The translations under genes and the position numbers were made by a program. Source: JAGVSR01 sp964589785 (lineage in GTDB: Bacteria > Pseudomonadota > Alphaproteobacteria > Rhizobiales > Hyphomicrobiaceae). From it: 64,000 nt of DNA. The stretch's first letter is position 1. Each line of letters opens with the position of its first letter. Of this stretch, positions 1 to 8,371 are shown piece after piece. The DNA lies in contig CAZPUQ010000001.1 in assembly GCA_964589785.1 (NCBI GenBank), positions 713,771-777,770 on the forward strand, given 5' to 3'. The notes below the pieces were generated by a model. The model was not told where the DNA came from and made no database searches. It worked only from the letters and a program-made list of their open reading frames with translations.

Positions 1-462
1 GATCGGTTGCCGACAAGAGGGGTCGGACATACAAGTTGGTAGGCTTTGCGCCTGGGCGCGTCCTTGTGTATGGCCTCACTTGCGCCCGATGCGGCAATCG
101 CGCAGATCTTTGTCACGCACTATTACATGAAGCGCAAGATCAGGCAGCGCGCATGAAGGTTCTTTGCGTACAGTCATCCCGACGGGCGCTCGAAGGCGCT
201 GGCCGTCTACCTCTCGTCACGTCTGCTGCGCCAGCCTGGCGCGATCTGCGCGCCCTGCCGGGAACCACGTCTGCTACGCGAACAAGTTCGCCGTTACCCC
301 CAGCCGCCCTGATGCGACGGATGGATCCCGCCGCCGTGGACCGATCGCTCGTGCGACTCAAACGCCGCCGTCTATTCGACCGACTTCTAAAGCCGTGCGA
401 TCATGGCGGCCCATAACCGTTACCGGGCGCGTGCGCCCATGAGCAATAGATAGGCTAACTTC
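1..462. other. No recognisable gene
   Basis: Short open frames exist on both strands here, but none shows a recognisable domain, a good ribosome-binding site or a family-like composition. The stretch borders the accessory quorum-sensing region and could hold decayed coding sequence. I see no repeat, tRNA or terminator that I can support. Confidence 0.5.
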
Positions 463-690
463 ATGCCGACCAATTTGACCGATCGATGCGTGGGTCGACA
501 AATCGCTTTCAAACGTAGAGAATGCGGGTTCTCGGTCGCAACCTGCGCTGCACGGCTATCCTTATCCACGGACGAGTACCAAGCGGCTGAGGACGGTGTA
601 CGAAGAACCAGCGCGGCAGAGCTTTTCGCTCTCGCACAGTTATTTAATTGCGAAATCGCCGAGTTCTTCAAGCTTATTCATTTGAAGTGA
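463..690 (+). CDS. Small XRE/Cro-CI-type helix-turn-helix protein
   Basis: The 75-residue product is essentially one helix-turn-helix domain. The pattern VGRQIAFKRRECGFSV, then a recognition-helix segment around LSLSTDEYQAAEDG, then AAELFALAQLFNCEIAEFF matches the usual XRE layout of five helices ending in a hydrophobic FF. It probably binds DNA as a dimer and regulates a neighbour; no sensor domain is present. Its 3' end overlaps by 17 bp the 3' end of the small minus-strand ORF at 674-937, so the two are convergent. XRE-type genes often sit at the edge of mobile or quorum-sensing-controlled islands, which fits this location. The target is unknown. Confidence 0.6.
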   Translation: MPTNLTDRCVGRQIAFKRRECGFSVATCAARLSLSTDEYQAAEDGVRRTSAAELFALAQLFNCEIAEFFKLIHLK

Positions 691-937
691 AATTACGACT
701 GTAGCGGTCTGTGATCTGACATGCGATCACGATCTCCTCCACAGCACGCCTTTGCATGGCTAGATCGTTCTCTTCCTGCGCCGAGTCGAGAACCAGACGC
801 AATTCATCGATATAACGAAGCATCGCCGCTATGATCGGGTCACTCAACTTTTCGCTGTCAAGAATTTTTGAGGACATTGACTGCTTCACGTCCGAAATTA
901 GTGCTCGCCCGTTACCTAAAGCCGAGCCGCCATCCAT
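674..937 (-). CDS. Small hypothetical protein, last gene of the lux operon
   Basis: I do not recognise this 87-residue product. From residue 21 (an alternative start at position 877) the sequence is strongly helical and acidic, with DPIIAAMLRYIDELRLVLDSAQEENDLAMQRRAVEEIVIACQ-like heptads, suggesting a small helical bundle or coiled coil. It has no signal peptide or membrane segment. It begins 12 bp after the crotonase stop on the same strand, so it is probably co-transcribed with luxI and the crotonase gene. Neither candidate start has a strong ribosome-binding site. Its function is unknown. Confidence 0.45.
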   Translation of the reverse strand: MDGGSALGNGRALISDVKQSMSSKILDSEKLSDPIIAAMLRYIDELRLVLDSAQEENDLAMQRRAVEEIVIACQITDRYSRNFTSNE

Positions 938-948
938 GCAGTTGTGCG

Positions 949-1710
949 TTAGCTTGCCAGGGCCATCCGGGCGGCTCTACCCATCACCCTGAGGCGCTTC
1001 TGCGTAAGAGCATCCCCCAGGAGCTCTTGGAACGTTGACGTTTCAAGATCGGCGCGCCGCTCTAAACGGGAGCGTCCTTCTCGCATTAGCTCGCGCGTGG
1101 CTGAAGCCGCGCGCGGCGGTAGATTGGCCAGGCGAATCGCCGCTGCTCGGGCGACGTCTTCCAGCTGACCCCTATCACACAGCGTCGTGACGATACCTGC
1201 CGCCTCGGCCTCAGACGCGGATATTGCTCCCCCCAGACAGAAAATTTTGAAAGCACGTTGATATCCGAGCGCCGTTGGCAGGATTATGCTGGATGCAGCT
1301 TCGGGAACCAATCCCCATTCGGCAAATGGAGCGCGAAACGTGCTGTGCGGAGTGGCGAAGATTGCATCGAAGTGAAGCAGCATGGTCATGCCTAGTCCGA
1401 CGGCGTCTCCGTCGACGGCAGCAATGAGAGGTTTTCGCGTCCTAATGAGCTGCTTGAAGAAAGCCCGGACAGAAGAAGAAAGTTCCGACAAACCGTTCGG
1501 ATCGCCGAAGGTGGCCACGTCTGTTCCAAGGCAAAAGCAAGAAGGTGTTCCAAAAAACACGGTGGCATGCACGTCATCGCGGCCATCAGCGGCCTTAAGC
1601 GCATATCTCACTGCTTCAAATGTCTCGCGCTGGAACCCGGGGACCTGCTTTGTCCAGTTCATGCGGATGGTCTGATAGCCATCATACGTTTCGATAACGA
1701 TATGCGACAT
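949..1710 (-). CDS. Crotonase (enoyl-CoA hydratase/isomerase family) beside luxI
   Basis: The 253-residue protein has the crotonase fold signatures: the oxyanion-hole segment KPLIAAVDGDAVGLGM near residues 95-110 and the acyl-CoA-site segment FRAPFAEWGLVPEAASS. The PEA-SS form with one conserved Glu resembles delta3-delta2 enoyl-CoA isomerases and related dehydratases more than the two-Glu classical hydratases. ATG at 1710 is preferred over GTG at 1722 because GAGG lies just upstream. It starts 76 bp after the luxI stop in the same direction. Inference: it could shape the acyl-CoA used by the neighbouring autoinducer synthase, for example by making or moving a double bond. Ordinary fatty-acid oxidation is the alternative. 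Confidence 0.8.
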   Translation of the reverse strand: MSHIVIETYDGYQTIRMNWTKQVPGFQRETFEAVRYALKAADGRDDVHATVFFGTPSCFCLGTDVATFGDPNGLSELSSSVRAFFKQLIRTRKPLIAAVDGDAVGLGMTMLLHFDAIFATPHSTFRAPFAEWGLVPEAASSIILPTALGYQRAFKIFCLGGAISASEAEAAGIVTTLCDRGQLEDVARAAAIRLANLPPRAASATRELMREGRSRLERRADLETSTFQELLGDALTQKRLRVMGRAARMALAS

Positions 1711-1786
1711 GATGATCCTCACTGGCCAAGTTCTAGAGGAGGAGCTAGCTTTGCTCCCATCGTGGTGTCAGCGTTGAGCGGATGAT

Positions 1787-2428
1787 TCAGGACGCCAGCG
1801 CGACCCGCTCAGCGGCAAGTTGACCGAGATAGGTAACAACCGGCTGAAAATGATCCCGGTACTCGCGAATCTTCGCCAGAGTAGAAGGATCGAAGGTCAC
1901 CTTGGTCGCCGTGATGGCCTGATTGCCAATCTTGGTTTCGTAGCCGAGTGGCTGCACGAGGAATCGCAGCTGGAGCGCGCGAAGCACCCATATGGTCTCG
2001 AATTCGATGATCACGTGATTGACGCCGGATGCGAGTCCCCACTCCACAAATGCGGCCATTAACTCCGAACCGACGCTGCCGACACCGCGCCGGCCAGTGC
2101 GATGAGCAGGGTTCACACAATAGCGGGTCAATTCGTAAGTATCTGACGACCGTGGCGGCTCCACGTGGCACAGCTGGGGAAACACATCGGACAGCAGGTG
2201 AGGCTTGATAGTGGGAAGCATGCGCTGATAGCCGACGACCTTGTCGTCGCGCACCGCGATGTGGTGAATGGCGTCGGGTGTATCGAACTGGTCGATTTCC
2301 CGTGCGTCGGCGCTGTCCAAGTCAGACCAGCCGAGCTCTTCAACAAAGACTCGGTGTCTCAGCCGATAGACTTGATCCATGAGGTCAGGAAATTGACCTG
2401 TGTCAGTTCCGGATACAATGTAGATCAT
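1787..2428 (-). CDS. Acyl-homoserine-lactone synthase, LuxI family
   Basis: LuxI enzymes join an acyl group (from acyl-ACP or acyl-CoA) to S-adenosylmethionine to give a homoserine-lactone signal. The 213-residue length is typical. The conserved N-terminal residues are visible: R24, F28 and W34 in RLRHRVFVEELGW, acidic D46 and D49, an Arg in GYQRMLPT, and the ELTR motif. The start at 2428 has a strong GAGGTGA ribosome-binding site. The gene lies 82 bp downstream of luxR on the same strand, and the gap carries a perfect palindrome fitting a lux box. The acyl substrate cannot be read from sequence; the adjacent crotonase suggests an unusual or CoA-linked acyl group. Confidence 0.93.
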   Translation of the reverse strand: MIYIVSGTDTGQFPDLMDQVYRLRHRVFVEELGWSDLDSADAREIDQFDTPDAIHHIAVRDDKVVGYQRMLPTIKPHLLSDVFPQLCHVEPPRSSDTYELTRYCVNPAHRTGRRGVGSVGSELMAAFVEWGLASGVNHVIIEFETIWVLRALQLRFLVQPLGYETKIGNQAITATKVTFDPSTLAKIREYRDHFQPVVTYLGQLAAERVALAS

Positions 2429-2485
2429 GCTCTCACCTCATTGTTTGAAGGTGAGAGGATCCAAGCTCAGGGCGGCTCAAAGCGG

Positions 2486-2505
2486 TATACCGTCATGACG
2501 GTATA
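2486..2505 (-). promoter_or_regulatory. Lux box (LuxR binding site) upstream of luxI
   Basis: TATACCGTCATGACGGTATA is a perfect 20-bp palindrome. It sits in the 82-bp luxR-luxI gap, centred about 67 bp upstream of the luxI start codon, which is where LuxR-type activators bind to drive synthase genes. The assignment as LuxR target is inferred from position and symmetry. Confidence 0.75.
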
Positions 2506-2510
2506 TGCGG

Positions 2511-3248
2511 CTATCGGATGAGCCCCGATCGGAACGCCTCAGCAACCGCATGGGCTCGTGTCGCCGTGCGCAACTTGCGAGCAGCGTTCTTCAAGTGGGT
2601 CTCAACTGTGTGCTCCGAAATCGACAGGATAACGCTGATCTCCCATTGCGTCTTGCCTTCGGCGGTCCAACGCAAGCATTCGACTTCACGCGGAGCAAGA
2701 TTCGCGCTCACGCGCCTGTCGTCGCGTGCTCGCAGCTCTATGGCACGCGCGATCGCGAAATTTGAAACCATGGCGATAATGCCGGGAGCGTACGGAGGCA
2801 GCTCGACGCTTTCGCCGGCCAATGAGACGGCAGCAACGTCGCCCTCCAATGTAATCATGGGGACGGCAAAGCCAGCCTTTAGTCCAAACTCCCGTGCCTC
2901 GCCGAAAATCGTGTCCGCAGCTGTTCGGTTGCGTTCGTCGATGTAAGCCGCGGATTGGCTCCATTCGAACGGCTGGATGTCAGATTGGATACGTCGGATC
3001 ACAGGATCGAGCTTGAAATAGCTTCGAGAGACGTATCGGGCCATCCACTCAGCAGGGAATCCGGATGCCAAGAGATGAGCAGATTGCCGTCTGGGCGTAT
3101 CGTTTGGCCCCGGCATCGTACCCGCGATCATCGCGGTCACGCCGTACCGGGCCGTGAAGGTGGTGAGGCGCCGGCAAATCTCTACGGGCGAACGGGCGCC
3201 TCGGATGGTGTCGATCGCATCGACTGTCTGCTGAAACGCCACAGTCAT
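2511..3248 (-). CDS. LuxR-family autoinducer-dependent transcriptional regulator
   Basis: The 245-residue protein has an N-terminal autoinducer-binding domain and a C-terminal GerE-type helix-turn-helix. Ligand-pocket residues W68, Y72, D81 with P82, and W96 appear in the expected spacing (EWMARYVSRSYFKLDP, then PFEW). The HTH region reads PREVECLRWTAEGKTQWEISVILSISEHTVETHLKN. The start at 3248 follows a GAGG site; a longer form from 3281 is possible. It lies immediately upstream of luxI, so the pair forms a linked receptor/synthase module, probably with positive autoregulation through the palindrome at 2486-2505. Confidence 0.93.
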   Translation of the reverse strand: MTVAFQQTVDAIDTIRGARSPVEICRRLTTFTARYGVTAMIAGTMPGPNDTPRRQSAHLLASGFPAEWMARYVSRSYFKLDPVIRRIQSDIQPFEWSQSAAYIDERNRTAADTIFGEAREFGLKAGFAVPMITLEGDVAAVSLAGESVELPPYAPGIIAMVSNFAIARAIELRARDDRRVSANLAPREVECLRWTAEGKTQWEISVILSISEHTVETHLKNAARKLRTATRAHAVAEAFRSGLIR

Positions 3249-3868
3249 CTCTGATCCTCGAACCAACGGAACGCTCAACACATTCGATGGGGTCCGCTAC
3301 TCGGGCCGACGTGCATCAGGCAAGGCCTGACGCGACGGGCGGACGCCTTGATCGCAGCCTCCACCGCCTGCTGTTTAGCAGGCTCGACGAGTGCGCTCCG
3401 ACAGTGCTGCCTTTTCGAACCTCTTCTCTTGATCGCGAGCAACAATGCCATCGTAACGCCCGGATAACTTACTCCGGACCCGGTATATTTCAACGGAATC
3501 ATCCGGCCCGCCGCCTACCCGGCAGGCAGCAGGCAAGCTGGCAACAGTCCACCGGCAAAGCTCGTCGACTCAAGATGACGACCGGAAAAAACTGCATCCA
3601 CGGTCTCGTGCCGCTGCAACCCGCCGACCCCGACACTTTCGCCGACGTCTTTGAACCGAAACGTGGCGTGGGCTAGCGTCTCGCGACGGATATGACCGAC
3701 GGCGTACCCACGCGGTGCGATCCCGCGCACGGTGGGCACGCGGCGGCCGCGCGCCGTCCCGCGAACTCGCGGCTCGACTGAGGCAAGCTCGAGCAGGTCT
3801 TCGGCCTGCGGCTGCCGGACTGGACCGAAGGTGTCGCGGCCTGTCTCGATCGTGTCGACCGCGCGAGC
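3249..3868. other. Intergenic region without a supported gene
   Basis: This 620-bp gap holds the upstream region of luxR and the downstream region of the YdcF-like gene, both on the minus strand. Open frames here have no recognisable domain. Nothing in it resembles a second lux box. Confidence 0.5.
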
Positions 3869-4657
3869 CTAGAGGTCGCCCCGGACCCGGTAGGCGAGGA
3901 GGCCGAACCATTCCTTCGCCGCCTGCGTCGTCCGCTGGAGCGCCTCGGCGTCGGGCAGCCAGTCGAGAACCGTCGGCACCGCCGCAGGGACACCGCGCAC
4001 GTCCGTGCTCGAATCCGTGACCGGGATGCCGGCCTGCCGAAAGGTCGCGAGCGAGCGCGGCATGTGCGCGGCAGAGGTGACGAGGAGCGCGGACCGATAG
4101 CGGCCGTTCGTCCACATCTGGGCGATCTCGCTCGCGTTCTCGCGCGTCGTGCGGCTGGCGCTGGCGATCTCGATCGCAGCCTCGGGCACGCCGAGCTCGA
4201 TCAGGAAAGCGCGCATGAACTGGGCCTCGGGCGCGCCGGAGGACAGCCAGGGAATGTTGCCGCCGGTGACGAGGATGCGACCCACCTTGCCAGCCCGGAA
4301 GAGACGCGCGGCGTGGACGATGCGGTCCCCGGCGTCGTTGAGCTCGGCCTCGTGGCGCGGCGGCACGGGACCGTCGACTCCGCCGCCGAGCAGGATGGCG
4401 ACGTCGGCCGTGGGTGTCTCGGCGAGTGCCCGGGGCGGATACTGGCGTTCGAGCGTCGCGAGGGCCCAGGTTGCGACCGGCCGTGTGGAGGCGGCCCACA
4501 GCAACAGCACGGCGGCGGCGCCGGCCGCGAGCGCGCCCCGGGTCCGCCCGGCCAGCACAAGACCGCCGGCGACGAAAAGAAGGCCGATCGATGCCCCGAG
4601 CGGATAGACGAGCATCGGCAGGATCTTCGTTAGGAGGAGGCCGGTGTCGCTGCTCAT
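3869..4657 (-). CDS. YdcF/ElyC-family (DUF218) membrane-anchored protein
   Basis: The 262-residue product has two N-terminal hydrophobic segments (about residues 8-55) followed by a DUF218 domain: VAILLGGGVDG, RIVHAARLFRAGKVGRILVTGGN, a conserved E/S-TTRENA segment and ALLVTSAAHMPRSLATFRQAG. Members of the family such as E. coli YdcF and ElyC have been linked to cell-envelope processes, but the biochemical activity is unsettled. The start at 4657 gives the standard family length; an upstream in-frame ATG at 4894 would add a low-complexity tail. There is no obvious operon partner. Confidence 0.8.
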   Translation of the reverse strand: MSSDTGLLLTKILPMLVYPLGASIGLLFVAGGLVLAGRTRGALAAGAAAVLLLWAASTRPVATWALATLERQYPPRALAETPTADVAILLGGGVDGPVPPRHEAELNDAGDRIVHAARLFRAGKVGRILVTGGNIPWLSSGAPEAQFMRAFLIELGVPEAAIEIASASRTTRENASEIAQMWTNGRYRSALLVTSAAHMPRSLATFRQAGIPVTDSSTDVRGVPAAVPTVLDWLPDAEALQRTTQAAKEWFGLLAYRVRGDL

Positions 4658-5028
4658 CGTCGTCCTTGTCCCCGTCTGTGCGCCCGATCCGATCCAATCC
4701 CCGATCCGATCCAATCTATGCAACTTGGCTGTTCCGCCTGTCGCGCGACGAGCCGTCGGGCATGTGGCGGACAGCCCGACAGTCAAACAAGGCCGTGACA
4801 TGCTGGTCGGTGTGGGACCGGGCGACCACGGGCTGCTTACGATCAAGGCCGTGCCCGTCATGCAAGATGTGCAAATCATCCTCTGATGTCCCACTCAACA
4901 TAGATCACAGACCTTTGCGACTGGAGGTGATGGCAGGCATCCACATGGGGACAGATCCGACTCGGATTTTGCGATGCAGGTTCCGGCGAGCATGCGCATG
5001 TCGCGCTCTTCGCCAATGAAGCTCAAAG
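4658..5028. other. Intergenic region with a short direct repeat
   Basis: There is no supported gene. The region separates the YdcF-like gene from the terminase gene, both minus strand. Its only notable content is two back-to-back copies of a 17-bp unit (see 4683-4716). Confidence 0.5.
4683..4716. repeat. Two tandem copies of a 17-bp unit
   Basis: The unit CCCGATCCGATCCAATC occurs twice without a gap (4683-4699 and 4700-4716), 26 bp upstream of the YdcF-like start codon. Within it GATCC-type steps repeat again. It may be a slippage product or a regulator site; there is no direct evidence for either. Confidence 0.7.
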
Positions 5029-6516
5029 CTATCCCAGATTGCGTTTGTTGCGCCTCGCGTTGGCGACCGCGTTGTCGAAATTCGCAATGAGCTGGCTCAT
5101 GCTGTCGACCTGATCATCGTCTGAGATGTTGGGGAATGCGGCAATTTCATAGAGGAACGTCTCAAGCCAAGGTGCGGTCATCGGGATCAGTACTTGCCCG
5201 TCGTCGATACGCAGAATACCGCGCCCAAAGCGTTCGATTTTTGAGTCGGACGGTCGCATTGTTGTCGATGATCCCAGCTTGATGTGCTGCGATGTCCTCG
5301 AGGAGAACGTTATATTCCGGTAGCCGCTGCGTTCTAAGTGCTGAACCACGCCCATCCCGACGCCGCGTTCGTCGACCACAACGAGGGCAGGTCGATCTCT
5401 TTGGATCTCAGCCTTGATGGCTGCCAATACTTCAGGCAGCTCAAGCCGTACCCGGATAACCTGTGTCAGGTAGAGCGCGTCGCGCTTGTCCCTGTTGGAT
5501 GCCAGTCCCCACTTGGTGCATACGCTCGCATTGCCGCCGATTGTTGCGCCGATGTCCCATGAGTGGATGGTGAGCTCGAAGCGGGGTGGCTTAGCAAGGT
5601 CGAACCGTTGAACCCTCTCGACCGAAAGCATGCCGGACCCGCCCGCCGTGGGGCGCTGCTGATACTGTCCGTTCCAGACGTGCGGCGGGAGGCTCGCCTG
5701 CAACTTCGCGGCAGCCTCGACCGTCATGCGTTCCGGATTGAGCACATCCCCTGGGCGGCGGTAAAATATGAGCTGATCTCGAAACGTATTTCTCTCTTCC
5801 TTCTCGGCGACGAGCGGTAGCTTCAGCACAAAGTCCGCATTGGGTTCGAGCGTGGCGGAGAGATCGTCAGGGGCGAGCCGGTGCATCACGAGAATGAAAG
5901 CCCCCGTCGTGGGGTCGTTGAACCGGGTGAGCGCGGAGCTGAAGAGCCAGCTACGGAGCCGCTCCTTGACGTGCTCGGAGGCTGCATCGTCGGGCTGCAT
6001 GGGGTCGTCGACGATGATTACGTCGGCGCCGAACCCCGTGATGTCGCTGCCAACCGACGTCGCATAGCGGTAGCCGCCCTTGGTCGTGCGGACGTAGTCG
6101 ACGGCTTGCTTGTCGAGGGCTGTGTCCGGAAAGATGCGCTGATAGATCTCTGACCTCATCAGCGTCCGCGTCATTGCGGAGAGGTCATGCGAGAGGTCGT
6201 CTCCATAGGAGATCGTGATGAACCTCGTCGTCGGATCGCGGCCCAGGCGCCAGGCGACGTAGAAGATTGACACCATCATCGACTTCATGTGTCGCGGGGG
6301 CAGGTTTATGATGACGTGCCGGTAACGCTTCGCCTCGACGCGCATCAAGACGGTGGCCAACAGCTCAAGGTAGTCGGCGTGAGCCAACTTCTGGCCTGGA
6401 TGCAGAACCCCAAAGGTGAGTTCGACGAAGCACCAGTAGTCAACGCGCGCGAGTGCGATCAGGCTCTCGAGAAATTGGATGGTTCCGGTGCGCGCATAGT
6501 TCGCCGGCTTCATCAC
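5029..6516 (-). CDS. Phage-type terminase large subunit
   Basis: The 495-residue protein has the two expected domains. The N-terminal ATPase shows a Walker A variant PPRHMKS (residues 73-79) and Walker B VIIVDDP (166-172). The C-terminal RNase H-like nuclease begins around IHSWDIGA (D321), with further acidic residues in VVVDERG and the terminal DDDQVDS. Terminases package DNA into phage heads or gene-transfer-agent particles. The protein overlaps the upstream DUF5681 gene by 4 bp. No portal, protease, capsid or tail genes follow; the next gene in the direction of transcription is YdcF-like. It is full length and appears intact. Confidence 0.88.
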   Translation of the reverse strand: MMKPANYARTGTIQFLESLIALARVDYWCFVELTFGVLHPGQKLAHADYLELLATVLMRVEAKRYRHVIINLPPRHMKSMMVSIFYVAWRLGRDPTTRFITISYGDDLSHDLSAMTRTLMRSEIYQRIFPDTALDKQAVDYVRTTKGGYRYATSVGSDITGFGADVIIVDDPMQPDDAASEHVKERLRSWLFSSALTRFNDPTTGAFILVMHRLAPDDLSATLEPNADFVLKLPLVAEKEERNTFRDQLIFYRRPGDVLNPERMTVEAAAKLQASLPPHVWNGQYQQRPTAGGSGMLSVERVQRFDLAKPPRFELTIHSWDIGATIGGNASVCTKWGLASNRDKRDALYLTQVIRVRLELPEVLAAIKAEIQRDRPALVVVDERGVGMGVVQHLERSGYRNITFSSRTSQHIKLGSSTTMRPSDSKIERFGRGILRIDDGQVLIPMTAPWLETFLYEIAAFPNISDDDQVDSMSQLIANFDNAVANARRNKRNLG

Positions 6517-6920
6517 TTGTTCCCCTTTGACGAGGTGAGGTGATCGAAGCGCTTGACCATGCGCTTGATGGTGTCGTCATCGGGCAGCACATACGTGCTC
6601 TTTTGCGCAGCATCTCCCGGCGTATCGGGCTCGGCAACAAGCTGGAACACGATGCGTGCCGCGGCCAGATCGCCCTCCAAGGCCTTGGCGAATACGCGAC
6701 GTGCCAAGGCAACGAGCTTAGGGATTTTGACGATTTCGTCGCCCTGCTTGATCCGGACGAGCTTGGCGGCTTCCCTGGCCATCGCCTCCTGGAGCGTAGG
6801 CAGGCCCTTCGGCCTGCCCCTCGGGTTTCCAGACTGACCCGGCGGGAACTGGTGCGCCTTCGGAGGACGACAGTAGCCGACGCCGTCCCCTGACGCCTTC
6901 TTTGGAAGCTTCTGGGACAT
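6513..6920 (-). CDS. DUF5681-domain protein (terminase-associated)
   Basis: The 135-residue protein carries the FPPGQSGNPRGRPKG motif near residues 28-42 that marks the DUF5681 domain, followed by a helical acidic tail. Such proteins are often encoded just before a large terminase and may take the small-terminase (DNA-recognition) role; that role is inference. The start at 6920 overlaps the methyltransferase stop (TGATG) and gives the family length. A longer in-frame start at 7028 would lie inside the methyltransferase gene and is disfavoured. The stop overlaps the terminase start. Confidence 0.75.
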   Translation of the reverse strand: MSQKLPKKASGDGVGYCRPPKAHQFPPGQSGNPRGRPKGLPTLQEAMAREAAKLVRIKQGDEIVKIPKLVALARRVFAKALEGDLAAARIVFQLVAEPDTPGDAAQKSTYVLPDDDTIKRMVKRFDHLTSSKGNK

Positions 6921-8371
6921 CAGCGCTCTCTCTCGGTTCGAGGTGCTACGCCACGTCGCAGAGCAACCTCCGAAAAGGTTTCGCCTGTCTCGGTAAGGAC
7001 CGCCTCGCGTCCGGTCATCTGCTGCCATCGCTCGATGGCGACGTCGCAGTAGAGACTATCGATCTCGATTGCGCGGCAGGCGCGACCCGTCGCCTCCGCC
7101 GCGAGCAGCATCGATCCCGATCCCGCAAAACAGTCGAGCACGACATCGCCGCGGTCGGTGACATCGAGCAGGGCATCCTCAAGCATGGCTCGCGGTTTGA
7201 CCGTCGGATGCATGGCCAGCCCCTCGCGCGCCTCCGAGCCGAGGGTCGATGCGCCAGGATAGGTCCAAACGTTGCCGCGGTAGCGACCCCAGCGGCCTAG
7301 CTCAATGTTGTTGATGTGGGGAGCGGCCCCCTTCTTGAAGACCGGCAGCAGCTCGTGCTGCGAACGCCACAAGCTTCCTTGACCGCCGTTCGGTTTGGCC
7401 CAGATGACAACGTTCAACAAATCCAGATCGAGTTCGCGGCCCGCGGCCAGGACCAGCTCGATGTTCCGCCAATCGATGTACGTCGCGAGAAGGCCGCCGT
7501 CGACGAGTTGCTCCAGAGATGGCCGCATCCAATCGGTATTGAACGCGAAGTATTCCTCTCGGCTGAGCTCTCCGTGCGCCATCGCGAATTCGCGGTGGTG
7601 CGGCTGGCTCGTGCAATGGCTCCTGACCGGAACGTTGTACGGCACGTCAGTCAGGACCAGCCTTGCAGGCTCCGGATTCGAAAACAGGCGCGCATAGACA
7701 TCCCGGTCTCGCGCGTCGCCCTGTGCGAGCCGATGCCTCCCCATCACCCAGAGGTCGCCGGCCTGGGAGACCGCCGACTGAGGAAGATCCGGGAGGACTT
7801 CGGCTTCCGGTTCGTCCGACTCTTCGTCGATGAGCAAGGCATCGATCTCGGCAAGCTCGAAGGCCGTCCCAATGATGTCCTCCTCGAGTTCGATCAGCTC
7901 TTCGAACTCGACCTTGAGCGCCGCGACGTCCCACTCGCCGGTCTCAGCGGTGCGGTTGAGAGCGATGGCGAGGGTCCGCAGCTCGGCCTCGCGAAGGTGG
8001 TCGATATGGATCACTGGGACGTGCTCGAGGTTTTCGAGACGTGCCGCCTCCCAGACCACGTGCCCGTGCACGATCCGCCCTTCGGCATCGACCAGGACTG
8101 GAGTGCAGACTCCGTGCCGGGTGAGGCTCAGCCTGACCCTGGCCACCTGTGACGCCGTTGCTCGGCGCACCCGCCGACGGGCCGGCTTGAGGCTCTCGAC
8201 CGGCACGTATTCGACGGTCAGCCGGGGCAGGAGATCATTGCGTCGGCCTGCGGCGTGCCGTTCAAACTGGGAAAGAGCCCGTTGGGCCTGTCGCCGCTCG
8301 CGCGACTTTTCTTGTAGAGCCGGCTTGAGCCCGGCGGCGGCCTGGACTTGGGGAGATCGGTTCTTTGCCAT
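6920..8371 (-). CDS. ParB/Srx-domain fused DNA methyltransferase
   Basis: The 483-residue protein joins a ParB-like N-terminal domain (residues about 50-140, including GRIVHGHVVWEAA and AIALNRTAE) to an N4/N6 amino-methyltransferase. In the latter, the catalytic motif appears as DVPY (242-245) rather than the usual DPPY; HPTVKP is at 388-393, and the S-adenosylmethionine motif is FAGSG (415-419). Catalytic motif before SAM motif is beta-class order. No restriction endonuclease partner is visible. Its translational coupling to the DUF5681 and terminase genes places it in a phage-derived packaging cassette. The first 50 residues are basic. Confidence 0.85.
   Translation of the reverse strand: MAKNRSPQVQAAAGLKPALQEKSRERRQAQRALSQFERHAAGRRNDLLPRLTVEYVPVESLKPARRRVRRATASQVARVRLSLTRHGVCTPVLVDAEGRIVHGHVVWEAARLENLEHVPVIHIDHLREAELRTLAIALNRTAETGEWDVAALKVEFEELIELEEDIIGTAFELAEIDALLIDEESDEPEAEVLPDLPQSAVSQAGDLWVMGRHRLAQGDARDRDVYARLFSNPEPARLVLTDVPYNVPVRSHCTSQPHHREFAMAHGELSREEYFAFNTDWMRPSLEQLVDGGLLATYIDWRNIELVLAAGRELDLDLLNVVIWAKPNGGQGSLWRSQHELLPVFKKGAAPHINNIELGRWGRYRGNVWTYPGASTLGSEAREGLAMHPTVKPRAMLEDALLDVTDRGDVVLDCFAGSGSMLLAAEATGRACRAIEIDSLYCDVAIERWQQMTGREAVLTETGETFSEVALRRGVAPRTERER

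Noticed and set aside
36..442. Two overlapping plus-strand open frames at the window start
   Set aside because: No domain, no ribosome-binding site and biased composition; I cannot support them as genes.
5029..8371. Complete prophage
   Set aside because: Only terminase, DUF5681 and methylase genes are present; there are no structural, lysis or integrase genes in the window.
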